A stretch of 64,000 nt of DNA, taken from a virus. Of the stretch, positions 63,540 through 64,000 are shown in pieces. The position numbers were made by a program, and so were the translations under genes. Location: positions 1-64,000 of IMG/VR virus record IMGVR_UViG_3300012017_000779; one strand, 5' to 3'. A model generated the notes under the pieces. The model saw nothing but the letters and a program-made list of their open reading frames with translations. It did no database searches and was not told the DNA's origin. Numbering within the stretch: the stretch's first letter is position 1; each line of letters opens with the position of its first letter.

Positions 63540-63562
63540 TATTAATATAATATACAAAATTT
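63540..63562 (-). promoter_or_regulatory. Putative late promoter before the 852-codon fibre gene
   Basis: Minus strand reads TTTTGTATATTATATTAATA eight bases before the start at 63531, a diverged member of the late element class, in a 59-base gap (63532-63590). Confidence 0.45.
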
Positions 63563-63590
63563 TATTAAGACTTGCAACTATTGTTTATTA

Positions 63591-64000
63591 TTAACAAGGA
63601 TTAGATAATATAGTAGAAGATAAACCTACTTGCCAAAATTGTCTTTCATCACATATAATATTTTTATTAGAACTTCCACCTACTGTTGTTACATAATCAA
63701 TAGATGCAGGATCTACAAAATTTTTATTTGTTCCATCCCATTCTTCTATACCTATTTCTGATGCAACATTATCAATTCTATTTGCATAACCAGTTTTTGC
63801 ACCAGTGTTCGAAGCAAAAACTAATCCTATAATTTTTCTAACTCCTCCAAAATCAGCAATTAATGCTGAACCTGAATCACCACCTATAATAGGATTAGCA
63901 CATAAAACACTTAAACTAGGATCATTTTCAGGTTTAACAAATTCAAGTTGATCTTGAAAATTTACATTAGTGAATGTACCTTGTTTTCTATATTGTATTG
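63591..64000 (-). CDS. Trypsin-like serine protease, C-terminal part (cut by window edge)
   Basis: The minus frame is open from the window edge to a TAA at 63591-63593; 136 residues are visible. CANPIIGGDSGSALIADFGG carries the serine-nucleophile motif GDSGS, with the Ser codon at 63873-63875. It is followed by KIIGLVFASNTGAKTGYANR and IDNVASEIGIEEW, the strand, oxyanion-pocket and C-terminal helix order of chymotrypsin-fold proteases. The His and Asp of the triad would be upstream, outside the window. The C terminus is Cys-containing (NIICDERQFWQVGL, ending SNPC). It precedes the fibre genes, so it may be a virion or maturation protease, or may act on host-surface or fibre proteins. Confidence 0.75.
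   Translation of the reverse strand, partial: IQYRKQGTFTNVNFQDQLEFVKPENDPSLSVLCANPIIGGDSGSALIADFGGVRKIIGLVFASNTGAKTGYANRIDNVASEIGIEEWDGTNKNFVDPASIDYVTTVGGSSNKNIICDERQFWQVGLSSTILSNPC

Noticed and set aside
1-64000. Possible use of a reassigned stop codon, as in some crAss-like phages
   Set aside because: TAG ends genes at 5534, 9227 and 17921, and TGA at 2029 and 3892; giant genes are open with standard decoding. No need for recoding.
1-64000. CRISPR arrays, integrase genes, attachment sites, insertion sequences
   Set aside because: No spaced direct-repeat array, recombinase motif or terminal inverted repeats were seen; the HNH and GIY-YIG genes are the only mobile-type elements.

Overview
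The window looks like part of a crAss-like (Crassvirales-type) podovirus genome infecting a member of the Bacteroidota. Sequence support: very AT-rich DNA; A-rich leaders without Shine-Dalgarno sequences; a plus-strand replication block facing a minus-strand late block; and a set of enormous overlapping late genes. One of these (3821 codons) carries the DxDGD-type catalytic loop of the single-chain virion RNA polymerases known from crAss-like phages. TAG ends several genes in both blocks (for example at 5532-5534, 9225-9227 and 17921-17923), so I see no sign of the stop-codon reassignment found in some crAss-like phages.

Plus strand, 1-14405 (replication and accessory genes): the 3' end of a Sak4/RecA-like ATPase, an SSB-like protein, a TOPRIM primase-like protein, and a GIY-YIG nuclease. 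An accessory island follows (about 2454-5534) with DUF6878-like and DUF6915-like genes, an HNH endonuclease that appears to have split the DUF6915 gene, a 45-residue membrane peptide, a GH16 glycosidase, a 40-residue peptide, and repeated gene-boundary sequences. Next come a metallopeptidase/VWA protein paired with a MoxR-like AAA+ ATPase, conserved unknowns, a PD-(D/E)XK nuclease, a family B DNA polymerase ending in a sliding-clamp-binding motif, and a DUF932-like protein. Four intrinsic-terminator-like hairpins punctuate this block; the last, at 14419-14452, lies where the two blocks converge.

Minus strand, 64000-14451 (late genes, read right to left), falls into four apparent transcription units. 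(1) A trypsin-like serine protease (cut by the window edge) and two fibre-like proteins with C1q/TNF-like C termini, ending in the strongest terminator of the window (59221-59251). (2) Five tail or ring proteins, 59165 to 46147, ending in a 1727-residue protein with a SET domain, a zinc ribbon, an HExxH motif and a C-terminal amidase. (3) Two low-complexity virion-like proteins, 46087 to 39460. (4) A 25-kb run of four overlapping genes, 39388 to 14451, encoding probable ejected cargo proteins: 999, 2338 (GNAT and PD-(D/E)XK domains), 3821 (metalloprotease motif, RNA polymerase, SLOG) and 1159 residues. A similar AT-rich element resembling GTATATT(N)AxATATA precedes the start of units 2, 3 and 4 and the 852-codon gene of unit 1, and is the best candidate for a phage late promoter.

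Working together (inference): the virion RNA polymerase and cargo enter the cell first and transcribe the plus-strand block; the primase-like protein, SSB, nuclease and polymerase B, probably held by the host clamp, copy the genome; late transcription then makes the tail, lysin and cargo proteins. No capsid, portal or terminase genes were recognised; they presumably lie beyond the right edge.
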